64,000 bases of DNA from assembly GCF_002078875.1 (NCBI RefSeq), contig NC_034412.1, positions 15,664,238 to 15,728,237 of the forward strand, written 5' to 3'. Shown piece after piece: positions 38,401-49,945 of the stretch. Position numbers and translations under genes: made by a program. Each line of letters begins with the position of its first letter. Position 1 is the first letter of the stretch. The notes under the pieces are model-generated. The model ran no database searches and was not told the origin of the DNA. It saw nothing but the letters and a program-made list of their open reading frames with translations. This DNA comes from Numida meleagris. Taxonomy: Eukaryota; Chordata; Aves; Galliformes; Numididae.

Positions 38401-41400
38401 TTTCCTGAGCTGTTGCTCACTTTGCACAACATGGTACCAAGCAACAAGGACTCCATACCTACAGATGAAGTTGAAGAATTTTCAGTATGAGCAGAACCAT
38501 AGGCAACATCAGTGTTATTATTAGGAAACACTGCAACGCATTCAAAAGATTGCTGATATCCCTGTCCACATGCAAAGCTTAATCAAAAAATTAAATAGGA
38601 ATTACCAGACTGAGGTACCAATACAGAAAACCTCATTTCTCCTCCTGTCCAAAGCAACCCCTATCACTTTAGGGTGTGATATGTGGCCAAAGCTCGACCT
38701 TGTGTCTTTGATTTGGGACTTGAATCAATATGCACAAATATTTACTTAAGCACATTTTCACTCAACTTTGATCTACTAAAACATGCAAAACAAGTTCAAA
38801 GTTACCAGTGCAAAAGCAATAGAGAAAAAAGTCTGGCTCATAAACAAAGGACTACAGCTAAGTGTATTTAAGGCACATATGTATAGCTGAATATTTTATT
38901 TTCATTTCAGATGCCAATATTGAGCCATCTGGCTTTCCTTGAGGCATTTCTTTTTTTCTTGTTGGGTTTTTTTTTTTTTTTTTGAGATTCTTCAATAGCT
39001 ACGCATTAAAAAGAAAAAAGGAAAACCAAGTTCTTTAGTTTGAACCACTGCAGGCTACCAACCACCTCAGCATTGTTAAACCCACGTGAAACAGAGTATT
39101 AAGAAAGTTTCTATTTTCTAAAACAGTTCTTTATTGTCTAAAACATTCATCCCCTCTTTATCCCACTAAACACTAGTCCTAATGGCCATATGGCTGGACA
39201 TTTATAATTAACAGCTTTATCAAAATAAATTCACTGCTTTGAATTTTTAATAGGTTTTTCCATTAAAAGTCCTCAATGAAGGGTAAAAAAAAAAAAAAAA
39301 AAAAAGAAAAGCTCTTTCTAAAATAATAACAGAGCAATATGAATTTTCAGAGGTGCCCGCAGGCAGGAAGCAGTAGGCTGCATGTGATCTTGGCCAATCA
39401 CGCTGAACAAGTGCAGCGTACCTGCACAGAAACTTCAGCAGAAAGCAGAGAAAGTGCTGGATGAATGAAAAAAAGTCCCAGGTAATGAGCAAACCGTGGA
39501 CATACTGCTTGTAAGGCACCAGGAATCTGCTAGTTTGAATCAGCCTTGGAGACATCTGCCCCCAAATATTAGTTTGCTCTCAAACAAACAACACGGCATT
39601 GAAAGCCTTCCGCTTTTATATGACTTTACAATCTAACCTTGCCTATTAAGGGTGCTTTTTATTTTTTATATAATGTGGAAGGCAGAGAACTGCAGCCATT
39701 TCTGCAGCCTTCCAACATCAGCACAGTACTAGAAGTTGCTAGTGAGGCACTGCACATTAGCACTGCCTCATCATGGCAGGGGCTCTGTTTTCTCCATCCA
39801 TTCTGCCTCGTTCTGTGCTGTACTAACAACCAAATTCTTGTTAGATTTCCATATCCACTCATTACTTCCTTTCCTTGTTTATATAAATTACCAGGGCTTG
39901 TTATTTGTCAGGATCCATATCTGTGAATTTAATGGAACTGCACTTCTCAAAATCACCCACACTGTCAACAGCTCTAATTTGTTTATGTCAAATCAGTCTT
40001 TTTTTTCCCCATTTACCCTTCTGTTTCATACCATTTATATTAGCTTGTCAGCTGGGATTTTATTTATTTATTTGCTTTGGAAGGATTGCTTCTGTGAAAC
40101 CCTGATGGCAGAAGAACTGCACAGCTCAAGGGACAAGAAATAAGATATAAATGCTTTCAACACTAAGCTGCTACATCCCATTTGGTCCTGGTCAGAAGCA
40201 ACAGAAGCTGTGGACCATTTTTGCATTTACTATAAAAACAGACACGGGCTGCTTTTTTATTATTTTTTCCTCCTCTTTGCAGACTGCTCTTTCTTACTAT
40301 TTTACTAGCCAGCACGCTATGACATGCTGAAGAAACATTAAGCTTGTTAGTGCAAATTCAGGCACATACAGATATTCCAAACATCAGCGCTGTAAGAATG
40401 GAGAAGTGTGCTAGGTCCCCCACCTCCACCAACCATCTAAGCACTAGGACTGCATCTCTGTTCTCAGAAAGGTATCAGGCTAGAAAATACAAATATTCTT
40501 CCTGTATTTCCATACAGAACTTGGCCAAGAGGTTACAAGTACTGAGATATAGGAGCAGGTATGAACATATACTCAGAAGGAATGAAGACCATTGCTCATA
40601 CACACGCTTATTTGCTTTTCAGTGTCATGCAAGGTCATTGCTGACAGTGCCTTCCCTGTGCTTGATGCTGCAGATACCCAAAGCAAAGAGAGAGCCACAG
40701 CTTACACTGATCATTAAGGAATGACTGATATAATCAAGAGCAGTGCAGTAGAAGCCACCCCATGTCAAGTTTGGTGAACACGTAAAGGGTGAAATTTTGT
40801 CCAGACTCCATGTGGGGTTCAGCACATAGTGAAGGCAAACATTTAATTAAACAGTTTGGAAAGGATTGACGGGGAAGGGAAAACAACGGCTCCCTGACTC
40901 TTAAAGACAAAGTATTCACCAAGAAGGTGCTTCTCGTGATTGTGCAGCATTCAGTAAATCAGATAAAGCAGCCCAACTCAAGCCATGCTTGTGAAGGCAG
41001 CTTTGTCTGTAATGCTTCCCCTGCTCTGCAGAGAGGCAGAAACAAACGTGCTCCTCTCAACGCTTCCCACTCCTATGCTGCAGCCTTCCCGGCAGCACAG
41101 CCCCTGCAGCAGGGCTCTGCAGGCAGGCTCAGAGCAGCTCCTGCTGTTCTCCACCCAGTTTTGTGCTGCACCAATTTAATCAAGCAGCAAGCTCCTTCTG
41201 TCAGCGCTCTTCGGCTGCAGCCTGGCATACCAGCTCATTTACTGGCCAACTTGCTTTTCAGACTGTTGACAATAGCTCAGCATTTTGAATGCTTAACACA
41301 TCATATATTCTATTGTGGCGCTTCTGCTTTCCAATTCACTCTGGGTACTGATTTTTCCCAGTCGTGGTGAGATTTACGTGCTGGCAAAGCCTTAACAAAG

Positions 41401-42311
41401 CAATTAATGGGAAATAGTTCTGGATATGATGGCAGGGCTGCATTTAGAAAGAGAACAAAAGTCCTATATTTCAGTTGTCATGCTGAAGTCGACAAACGCT
41501 TATTACTGTTAAAATACTTACTATAATTTGTGTATTTTTACTTTCTGTAACTTCTCTCCTAAAAAGTCTTAAATTTCACAGCAGCAATATTAGTGCAATT
41601 ATTGTGTCATCAGTACCAAAACAAGTCGATATTTTAGGAGTTCATGGATCTTCCCTGCTGCTTAAATAATAGAAAAAAAAAAAGCCTTGTGCTAAATTTA
41701 GCTCACCCAGTTTTAGCATTTATGTGGGAAAGGAGCTGTGGTGCATCTAAAGTCAGTGTGAGCACTTTCCAAATTTCAACAGGCCAGGATTTATTCCATT
41801 CATATTCGCTGAGCTGAAGCAAAAAAAAAAGCCCCACGTAATAATAATAAATATGTAGGATCAAATCTTGTTGCTCATTTATACAACAGGCTTTCAGCTG
41901 CACATAAGCATAGCATGCACTAATTTTACAAACACTTACAAACTCTAATTTAAGCCCTGAATGAGAAATATTCTGAGTACTTCAACAGCGAGTTGCAATC
42001 ATCATTATTCTTCTTGCAGCACACTGAGATGGGACTGATCCCAGCTGCTCAGTCAGTGAAGCCAGAAATCAAAGTTGAGATAATGTGAAATCTGGACTGG
42101 TTTCCTGCTTGTGTCAAAAAGATCTATTCTTTGGGACAAAACCCAGGATGCTTCTTGATCTTGAAGCCTACCTGAATAAGATTATAGCTGAGATTTGAAA
42201 GCCTGCACAAACAATTTAGCTAGACCATCAAGATCACCATGTTAAGAGACTCTGCATGCTACACATACAGTGAAAATAAGCCTAGAAACATTACATCAAT
42301 TGCTCTGCTCC
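23491..42311. other. Long stretch without a supportable gene
   Basis: Nearly 19 kb of mostly AT-rich sequence. The longest frames (31271-31726 plus, 151 codons; 39736-40143 plus, 135 codons) have low-complexity or random-looking translations and no splice context. Homopolymers occur at 24738-24753 (A16), 38967-38983 (T17) and 39285-39305 (A21). GC rises locally around 30540-31050 and 41000-41240 without CpG enrichment. I saw no tRNA-like or known small-RNA motif. If the minus-strand gene starts near 53.6 kb, this would be intron; if it starts at 23.5 kb, it is upstream intergenic DNA. Confidence 0.5.
39285..39305. repeat. Poly-A run (A21)
   Basis: A run of 21 adenines is followed by GAAAA. 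The flanks show no retrotransposed gene or SINE body that would explain it as a tail, so I record it as a simple homopolymer that may vary in length. Confidence 0.9.
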
Positions 42312-42440
42312 AGGTTGAGAGGGATCTACTATCTAGCCCACATGAGTGCTTTTAACCTATCATTAAAGGCTTCCAAAGACAGAGGACAGACCACCTACTT
42401 GTCTAAGCTGCTCCAAACTGAAAATACGCAGTCTGCTCTC
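42312..42440 (-). mobile_element. Probable ancient CR1 3' fragment
   Basis: Read against the usual reverse-complement layout of CR1 3' ends, this segment keeps the order of landmarks. They are an AGGTTGAGAGGGATCT block at the tip, TCTAGCCCA, a TTCCAAAGACAGAGG block, and ACCACCT followed by CTGCTCCA. Identity is low and there are many small gaps, so this is a much older copy than the one at 46473. An unrelated match is possible. Confidence 0.35.
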
Positions 42441-43389
42441 AGTGGGTGACAGAGAATAGCAGGTCACCTCTGTGTTTACAACAAACTTTCACATACTGGA
42501 CATTAATTGCCTCAGCTTCTCAAAGCTCATACTGTCTAAAAGGCACCAACAATAAAACGCATATACAATTTTTGTCGGCATCTTTCTAAGAGCATAGTTA
42601 TCAAAAGAGAATTTCCCAAACTCTAACAGTAACGCGTAGGACCACCCTACTCATTTACACAAGAGCAATCAAGAAACAGCATGGTATCAAAGCTTTACGT
42701 TCAGTTTGTGGTCTACAAACAAGGTCTAGAAGTACTGCTGCCTAACCAGTTTTTCCTCATTTTCTGCTTGATCATTAAATCCGATTGTTTTATACTTAGA
42801 CGCAGCATCACATGGCTGGTGCTGGATGAACCTGGCAGATGCACCCTCATTGCCCACTGGTTCCTTTTTAACATTGGGTGGGAAATTACCATTATTTTAA
42901 GTAGATCTTGTATACAAATAGGCCACTTTACATTAGAAATCAAATGGACCAGACAATAAATAGCAATAGCAGTTGTCACAGTAGCTTTCCTGCTCACTCA
43001 TGTCAGCTTTAGGAATGCATTTTCTTTTGTTGTTACTATTAGATTGATATTAGGCACTAATTAGCATTGGTTCTCCACCAGCAGAACCCTGCGTAGACAT
43101 AGAGGACAAGAGAAGTAATGAGGTCAGGACTGGCTGTTCCACAAGTAAGAGGCTATATTCTGGGCTAATCACAAAAAGGAAATACTGCATTTATTATTTT
43201 TTATTATTTCTACTCCTCAGAGAGGAGTTACACTGCTTAAATTGAGACAAGATGCCACTGCAGTTAAATTAATTTATCTGGTTATCTACACAAACATAGC
43301 AAAGTCAACAAACTGGCAGCTACTCAGAAACATCAAACAAAAGCTTTGATTTTCCCAGTACGCAAGAACCAGCAACACTCTAAGATTTA
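42441..43389. other. Unique sequence, no gene seen
   Basis: AT-rich sequence between the degenerate CR1 fragment and LTR-like copy B. Two overlapping frames of 92 and 94 codons on opposite strands at 42681-42997 are mirror images of the same low-GC stretch and have no splice context. Confidence 0.4.
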
Positions 43390-43847
43390 TGAGAGAATAA
43401 GCTTAGCTCATTTATAGTGCTTAATCTCTTGACACCACTGAGGAGCCCTGAAGACCATGATCTGCATAGGGGTGAAAGCATCACTGCAGAATTGCAGGCT
43501 TGTAATGCTATAATGTGATAGAAAGTACAGCAATAATAGTGAGGTGTCAAAGTCTGTGGCTGCAGCAAATGAGGATGGCCCAAACACAGCAGCCATAGGC
43601 ACAGAAACAAAGAAAGTTTGCTAGTTTGCTTGCCTTTGGAAGGCCTCAGGTACACAGGGATCTCCAGCAAGATCCCCTTGCCTCCACTGCCAACCCTTAA
43701 ATGAGGTCTAGGAAGGGGGGGATCCTGGCCCCATCCCTTCCAGTCACTTAGGTGCAAGGCATGCACCTGAGCTCCCCTGGGTTGGCCCTGCCTTCCCACC
43801 AGGTGCTCAATCACTGCTTCAAGCCATGACTTAGCATTTCTGCTACA
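43390..43847 (-). repeat. LTR-like interspersed repeat, copy B
   Basis: On the minus strand from 43847 this copy starts TGTAGCAGAAATGCTA. It aligns with copy C (58120-58545) over its full length, including TGATTGAGCACCTGGTGGGA, CCTCATTTAAGG, ACCTGAGGCCTTC, TTTCTATCACATTATAG and a TTAAGCACTAT block near the far end. Its inverted repeat is at 43747-43771 and has one mismatched pair. A 156-codon frame on the same strand is a by-product of the repeat and has no protein resemblance. Copies B and C are closer to each other than to copy A. Confidence 0.75.
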
Positions 43848-46472
43848 CAAGCTTAAATCCTACACCGAAAAGCTTGCCCCTTCAATCTGGTTACAAGCAG
43901 TCTTTCAAGACAGAAAACCAGAAGTGACTGGATATTGTGTTAGCAACATCACCGTCATGGCTTCTGGCCATCACAGACCTTGACCTGCTTTAACCCAGCT
44001 ATGGTGAAGTAGCTCTCCTACTGGAGGGTATCAGCCTGTTTGGACCAAAGTCATAGAGTAGTGTTCCCCCACTCTTCTCCTCATAAATGAAAAAATAACT
44101 GTTCTGGAGTCATATTTAGTTCTGAAGTAAATCAACCCTGATTGCTGATACAGGTGTTGAAATGTGAAAGTTTGATTAATTCCATTTAATAATAAATAAT
44201 TTAAAAAACCAACAAATCTGCACTTGGATTCGCTTACTAGAGAGGAACAGTAGTCAAGGGCAGGAACTCAAATACATTCAAATCAGGAGATGTGATTTAG
44301 ACCTATATGAAGGGAATAGGAAGATTAATTCCACGTTTCACTGTAGCTGCTGAGTTATACATCCCTGCTGCATCATTACAGACTTCGAGAAGGCCCAGTC
44401 TATTACATACTGTTAGCATCCATGGAGTCAAATAGAATCATAAAACAGGATGATCTGGCTCCCGACTGCAGCAGTGACACAGCAGAGGTCCAAATACTTG
44501 TTTGCTGCCTGTAATATGGCAGGTCAATAAACAGTTGAAGGTTTGCAGCACAGTCGGCAGTGAGCGTTTGTATCCAGTTGGTTATACTGGTTATTCACAC
44601 ATCTGTAGTAAAGGCTGCTACTGAATTTGGGGAGCAAGACTGATTGTTTTACAAGAATAGATGAATAGAGATGCTGTGAGAATAAAAGCCTGGTTACCTT
44701 GCTGCTTTGTGAACTTTTATATCTAGACCTATGTTCATGCTTTACATTCAAACTTCCCCCACGATTATCTCAGGACCTTTGCCAGTTTATGGGGGTAGGA
44801 GAACCAAGATGGGTGTATTTCTGATCATCCAGCAAAGAAATCAGGGCAGAACAGAATTCAATATTCCTCTTTTGAAAGTAAAGGAATTTGTAAACAATAA
44901 CCAGTTGTATACTTCATAGCAGTATTTCTACAGGCTTCACCTAATAGACAAAGGACTCACTTGAAACATCCAAAATTTACATTTAGTAAAGTGAAAGCAA
45001 TAATCCCAGTTGGGACCAAAATGTATGCAATGAATTCCATTAGGAGATTGCTTGTCAGTTGGTGTACAATCTGGACTAATACATGGTCCCTTGAAAACAT
45101 TATATTTGATAACAATCATAAGGATTGATTAAATTGCCTCAGATAAGACTATCTGATTCTATCAGGTTAGCTAGTTATGCTAACACCGTGTGGCAGCAGT
45201 TACAAAGCAGATGAATGGGAAAATTTCTACAGAAGTTCTGAGGATATAATGGCAATCTCACTTTGATTCATGAGATTAACATGCTTTTTTCCCCCCAACA
45301 TCTCAAAAACATAGATGTATAAATACATTAAAGCCAACAATTTCTAACTCCTCTTTTTATTTAAAACCTGCTTAATTAAGGCATTTATATTTTTGCAAAT
45401 TACTGCAAAATGATTGGCCTAGAGGTTGCTCTGAACCTTACACATGAAAGAATCTACTTGAACTTCTTCTCAGCAGCTTTTGTCCAAATTCATTTGGCTT
45501 AAAATCTTTTCAAAGAGATTCTTTTGATCATTATCCCTAAATGAAACTTATTTACTTGGCCAGAACAGGAAAATATTTGATTATCTCAACATGTATTTGT
45601 TCCTTAAATCTGATTAACTCCTATTTCATAACAGCTCTAAGCATTCTGTTGTCAACAGTGACTCCTAAGTACACTAACAATTAATCAAAATTTATTTTAA
45701 AGCAAACAATTACAAATGCAGTATATGTCAGGCTTCGTAATATCATCTAAATTATTATTACCCATTAGGAACTGTAAGAGCACAGCTGAAGCAGTTAATA
45801 GAAACGAACACAAGTCACAGTTTTAATTGTAGCCTTAGAGCTGTATTCATAAGAGATGATCATAACCCCTTCACAGGTAAAAGGCCTATGTACCTGATTT
45901 TAAAAGTGATACGGATCTGCACAGAATATAACCTTGGTGCCCCAACTTTATCTGATGAGGACAATAACGCTTCTCTCCTGGACTTACCAGTTGTGTAAGA
46001 AACTGTCTATTTCCAGTTCCAGGTTTAAAAAAACTACACCTGCCAAGCAAAAACCTCCTCAAACCGTCAATACTATCCCTTGCAAACACAAAAAGATGTT
46101 ACATTATGTTATTTCCCGTGCCGGTGGAGGTCAGCTATTGCACAGAGGTCATTTACATCTCTGGAGGAAAGCAGTGCTTGTACAGCTCATAACACCACCC
46201 TGTTCATGTCTGTTCACAGAGCCTTCAAGGATCCAACATTCTGTACACATCCTCAGAAGTCCCAATGCAGAGTTCTGTTACAACAGCTGGTCACAGAGAG
46301 GCACAGCAAAAACCCTGGGAATACTGTACAAGCTTGAGAAGAGGCCAGCAAAAAGGACCCAAGTGAACAAAGCGGGAAATATGTATTTCGCGGGCTGTTA
46401 CGAATAGCATGTCAGTCCATTACATCTGTCTGAAAAGGAAAACGTTAAGCACACAAATCAAGTGGAGGAGAA
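43848..46472. other. Unique sequence, no gene seen
   Basis: AT-rich sequence between LTR-like copy B and the 3' end of the long CR1. The 157-codon frame at 45934-46407 on the plus strand has no recognisable domain and no splice context, so I leave it out. Confidence 0.45.
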
Positions 46473-46555
46473 CATAGAATTGCTCAGGTTGGAAAGGACC
46501 TTCAAGATCATCAAGTCCAACCACAACCTAACCATACGGCTCTAACAACCCACCA

Positions 46556-48583
46556 CTAAATCATGTCCCTGAGCACCAATTCCAAACGGTTTTTAAACAC
46601 ATTCAGGGAAGGTGACTCATCCACCTCCCTGGGGAGCCTGTTCCAGAGCTTAACAACCCTTTCTGTAAAGAAGTTTTTCCTGATATCCAACCTAAACCTC
46701 CCCTGGCGCAACTTGAGGCCATTTCCCCTTGTCCTGTCACCTGTCACCACTGAGAAGAGACCAGCCCCGCTCTCACTGCAATCACCTTTCAGGTATTTGA
46801 AGAGAGCAATGAGGTCTCCCCTTAGCCTCCTCTTCCCCAGACTAAACAGCCCCAGTTCCTTTAGTCGCTCCTCGTAGGGCATATTCTCCAAGCCTTTCCC
46901 CAGCCTTGTTGCCCTTCTTTGGACCTGCTCCAGCACCTCAATGTCCTTTCTGTACTGGGGCGCCCAAAACTGAACACAGTACCCGAGTACAGGGGCAGGA
47001 TGACTTCCCTAGTCCTGCTCACCACACCATTCCTGATACAAGCCGGGATGCCACTGGCCTTCTTGGCCATCTGGGCACACTGCTGGCTCATATTCAGCCG
47101 ACTGTCCATCAGGACACCAAGGTCCCTTTCCATCAGGCAGCTTTCCAGCCACTCCTCCCCAAGCCTGTAGGGTTTCTTGGGATTGTTGTGACCAAAGTGC
47201 AGGTCCTGACACTTGGCCCTATTGAAACTCATACGGTTTACCTTGGCCCATTGATGCAGTCTATCCAGGTCCCTCTGTAGTGCCTTTCTACCCTCCGGCA
47301 GATCAACACTCCCTCCCAACTTGGTGTCATCTGCAAACTTACTGAGGGTGCACTCAATCCCCTCATCAAGATCACTGATAGAGATGTTGGATAGAAGAGG
47401 CCCCAGGACCAAGCCCTGGGGGTCACCACTCGTGACTGGCCGCCAACTAGATTTAACTCCACTGACCACAACTCTCTGGGCCTGGCCATCCAGACAGCAT
47501 TTCACCCAGCAGAGTGTATGCCCATCCAAACCATGGGCAGCCAGCTTCTCCACAAGGATGCTGTGGGGGACAGTGTCAAAGGCCTTACTGAAGTCCAGGT
47601 AGACCACATCAACAGCCTTGCCTTCATCCACTAAGCAGGCCACCTTGTCATAGAACGAAATCAGGTTTGTCAAACAGGATCTACCATTCATAAACCCATG
47701 TTGACTGGGCCTGATCCCCTGGTTGACCTTTAACTGATCCACAGTGTACCCTGAGATTATCCGTTCCATAACCTTCCCTGGCACCGAAGTGAGACTAATA
47801 GGTCTATAGCTACTAGGATCATCTTTCCAGCCCTTCTTGAAGATGGGAATCACATTTGCTAGCCTTCAGTCAACAAGGACATTCCCTGTTAGCCAGGACT
47901 GTCAAAAGATGATGGAGAGAAGCCTGGCAACCACATCCACCAACTCCCTCAGGACTCTAGGGTGCAATCCATTTGGCCCCATGGACTTGTGAGTGTCCAG
48001 CTTGCAGAGCAGCTCCAAAACCATCCCAGTGTGGACTGTGCATGGCCTATTCTGTTCCCCATCCCCATGTGCCAGCTCAAGGGGCTGTGTGCCCAGGGCA
48101 CAACTAGTCTTACTATTCAAGACTGAGGCGAAAAAGGCATTAAGTACCTCAGCCTTATTCTGATCCTTGGTCACTGTGTTGCCTTCAGCATCCAACAAGG
48201 GATGGAGATTCTCCCAAGCCCTCCTTTTACTGTTGACGTATTTATAGAAACATTTATTGTTGTTCTTCACCTTAGTGTCCAAGTTCAGTTCTAGCTGGGC
48301 TTTGGCTTTTCTAATTTTCTCCCTGCACAGCTTCACTAGGTACTTGTAATCCTCCTAAGTTGCTTGCCCTCCTCTTCCAAAGACCATAAACTTTCCTTTT
48401 GTTCCTGAGTTCCAGTTTAAGGTTTCTGTTCAGCCAGACTGATCTTCTACCCCAACAGCTTGTCTTCCGTGACTTGGGTATGGTCAGCTCCTGCACGATT
48501 AAAATAACTTCCTTAAAGTATTCCCAGCCATCCTGGGCTCCCGTGCCCTCCATAACTACCTCCCAAGGGACTCTCTCAACCAT
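46556..48583 (-). pseudogene. CR1 ORF2, reverse transcriptase part (broken)
   Basis: The pieces run 48583-48311, 48336-47902, 47853-46861 and 46936-46556. The longest, 330 codons, holds the RT core. [10 protein letters not shown] lies near residues 15-24, [10 protein letters not shown] at 87-96, the [13 protein letters not shown] block at 142-154, and the catalytic FADDTKLGG at 173-181 (about 47337). The final piece ([35 protein letters not shown]) is the conserved C-terminal region. The line is broken by a frame change near 48570, another near 48320, two in-frame TGA codons at about 47853-47904, and a frame change near 46930. The enzyme would have copied the element's RNA at a nicked chromosomal target. 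Confidence 0.93.
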
Positions 48584-49417
48584 GCTCCATAAGAGGCAAA
48601 GTCTGCCCTTCGGAAGTCCAAGGTCGCAGTTTTGCTGACTCCCCTCTGAGGTTCAACACAGATTGAGAAGTCTATTATTTCATGATCACTTTGCCCCAGA
48701 CGGCCTCCAACCTTTACACCCCCCACAAGGCCTTCTCTGTTAACAAGCAGCAGGTCCAGGATTTTGCTTCCCCTTGTTGGCTCCTTCACCAGCTGTGTCA
48801 GGAAGTTGTCTCCCACACACTCTAGGAACCTCCAGGACTGTTCCCTTTCTGCCATATTGTAATTTCAGCAGATGTCTGAGAAGTTGAAGTCCCCCATGAG
48901 AACAAGGGGTAGAGACCTCGAGACCTCACCCAACTGCCCATAAAATATCCTATCCACCACTTCGTCCCGATTGGGTGGCCTGTAGCAGACTCCCACGACT
49001 ATGTCAGTCTCATTGACCTTTGCTTTTATCCTAACCCATGAGCTCTCAACCCTATCATCACCATCATTAACTTCCATACATTCATATTCTTTCTTAACAG
49101 AGGGCTACACCACCACCTTTCCTGTCTTGCCTATCTCTTTTGAAAAGTCGGTAGCCATCAATCACAGTATTCCAGCTGTGTGTGTCATTCCACCATGTTT
49201 CCGTGATGGCAACTATATCATAGTTTTCCAACCGCACAATGGCATCTAGCTCCTCCTGTTTGCTACCCATACTGCATGCATTGGTGTAGATGCACCTGAG
49301 CTGGGCCACCTTATGAGTGGGAGAAGCCCTAATACCCTCTTGACCATGCTCACCTGTTTCCACAGCCACCAACCTCACATCATCCCTAGTGTTATTCCTA
49401 CAGAAAAGTTGTGTCAT
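48556..49417 (-). pseudogene. CR1 ORF2, endonuclease part (broken)
   Basis: This is an apurinic/apyrimidinic-type endonuclease domain, which nicks target DNA to prime reverse transcription. Visible landmarks are TNACSMGSKQEELDAI, the catalytic ITETWW block (about 49207-49190), VGVCYRPPN, LMGDFNFSDIC and SDHEIIDFSI. It is interrupted by a 2-nt deletion after GGGVALC near 49105, and by a TGA right after SDIC (about 48867). The piece 48855-48556 continues in the same frame as 49077-48868, so the second break is a simple nonsense change. Confidence 0.92.
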
Positions 49418-49540
49418 CCTCCTCCTTCACCCTACAAGACTGTGGGATCTTACTAGCACAAGCTCCTCCCACAAGCACTAGCTCATTACATACAGGCTCC
49501 TTACTAGTGAACCTTGTTTCACCCCCACCCGCCTTCATAC

Positions 49541-49940
49541 CTATTTTAAAGCCCTATCAACGAACCTTCCCAATTCCCATCGTAAAACCCCTTTCCACCA
49601 GTGGGACAAGGTACTTCTATCAGTTGCCAGCAGGCCCGGTCTCGTGTAAATCGAGCCAAGGTCGAAAAACCCAAACCCCTGCCGGGCACACAAGGCTCGG
49701 AGCCAGATACTAATCTGTTGACCCACCATGTTTAGTCGCTCATTATTCCCTATAATTGGAGGGATAGAGGAGAACACAACTTGTGCTCCCGAACCCTTGA
49801 CCAGATGCCCTAAGGCTCTGAAGTCCTTTTTCATAGTTTTAAGGGAGGTTCTTCCTATTTCATCACTGCCTAGGAACATGATACCAGCACAGGGCAGAGA
49901 TTCATTCTGTCCCTCTAACAGGTTCTTAAGTTTCACATCA
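49541..49940 (-). pseudogene. CR1 ORF1 C-terminal esterase fragment
   Basis: A 131-codon frame in the position of CR1 ORF1, upstream of ORF2. It matches the layout of the SGNH-type esterase domain described in CR1-clade ORF1 proteins: MFLGSDE, DFRALGHLVKGSGAQVVFSS, then QGFGFFDLGSIY. The usual GTND-like block reads GSDE and the region around the expected catalytic His (TLSHWWKG) is altered, so activity is doubtful. The N-terminal part of ORF1 is absent because of the 5' truncation. Confidence 0.8.
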
Positions 49941-49945
49941 CCATT

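Larger units (their letters stand above)
46473..49945 (-). mobile_element. CR1 LINE retrotransposon, about 3.5 kb, 5'-truncated
   Basis: This is a non-LTR retrotransposon in minus orientation. Its 3' tip is at 46473, ending in a single copy of the CR1 terminal octamer ATTCTATG, preceded by the typical TTGGACTTGATGATCTTGAA and TTTCCAACCTGAG blocks. Going 5' it contains the end of ORF2, reverse transcriptase, endonuclease and the C-terminal esterase part of ORF1, with recognisable homology fading at about 49945. Full-length CR1 is about 4.5 kb, so roughly 1 kb is missing from the 5' end, as is usual for target-primed reverse transcription. Several frameshifts and stops show it is dead. Overlapping plus-strand frames are antisense shadows. 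Confidence 0.96.

Noticed and set aside
40927..41370. 147-codon frame in a locally GC-richer stretch
   Set aside because: The higher GC lowers stop-codon density and explains the opening. There is no CpG enrichment, start context or domain.
36678..42165. Shared 16-nt string GGATGCTTCTTGATCT at 36680 and 42148
   Set aside because: No similarity extends beyond it. One such match is expected in a window this size.
43380..43850. 156-codon minus-strand frame
   Set aside because: It coincides with LTR-like copy B. The matching region in copy C is not open in the same way, so it is not a conserved protein.
45934..46407. 157-codon frame on the plus strand
   Set aside because: No recognisable motif or splice context. 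The translation has a random-looking composition.
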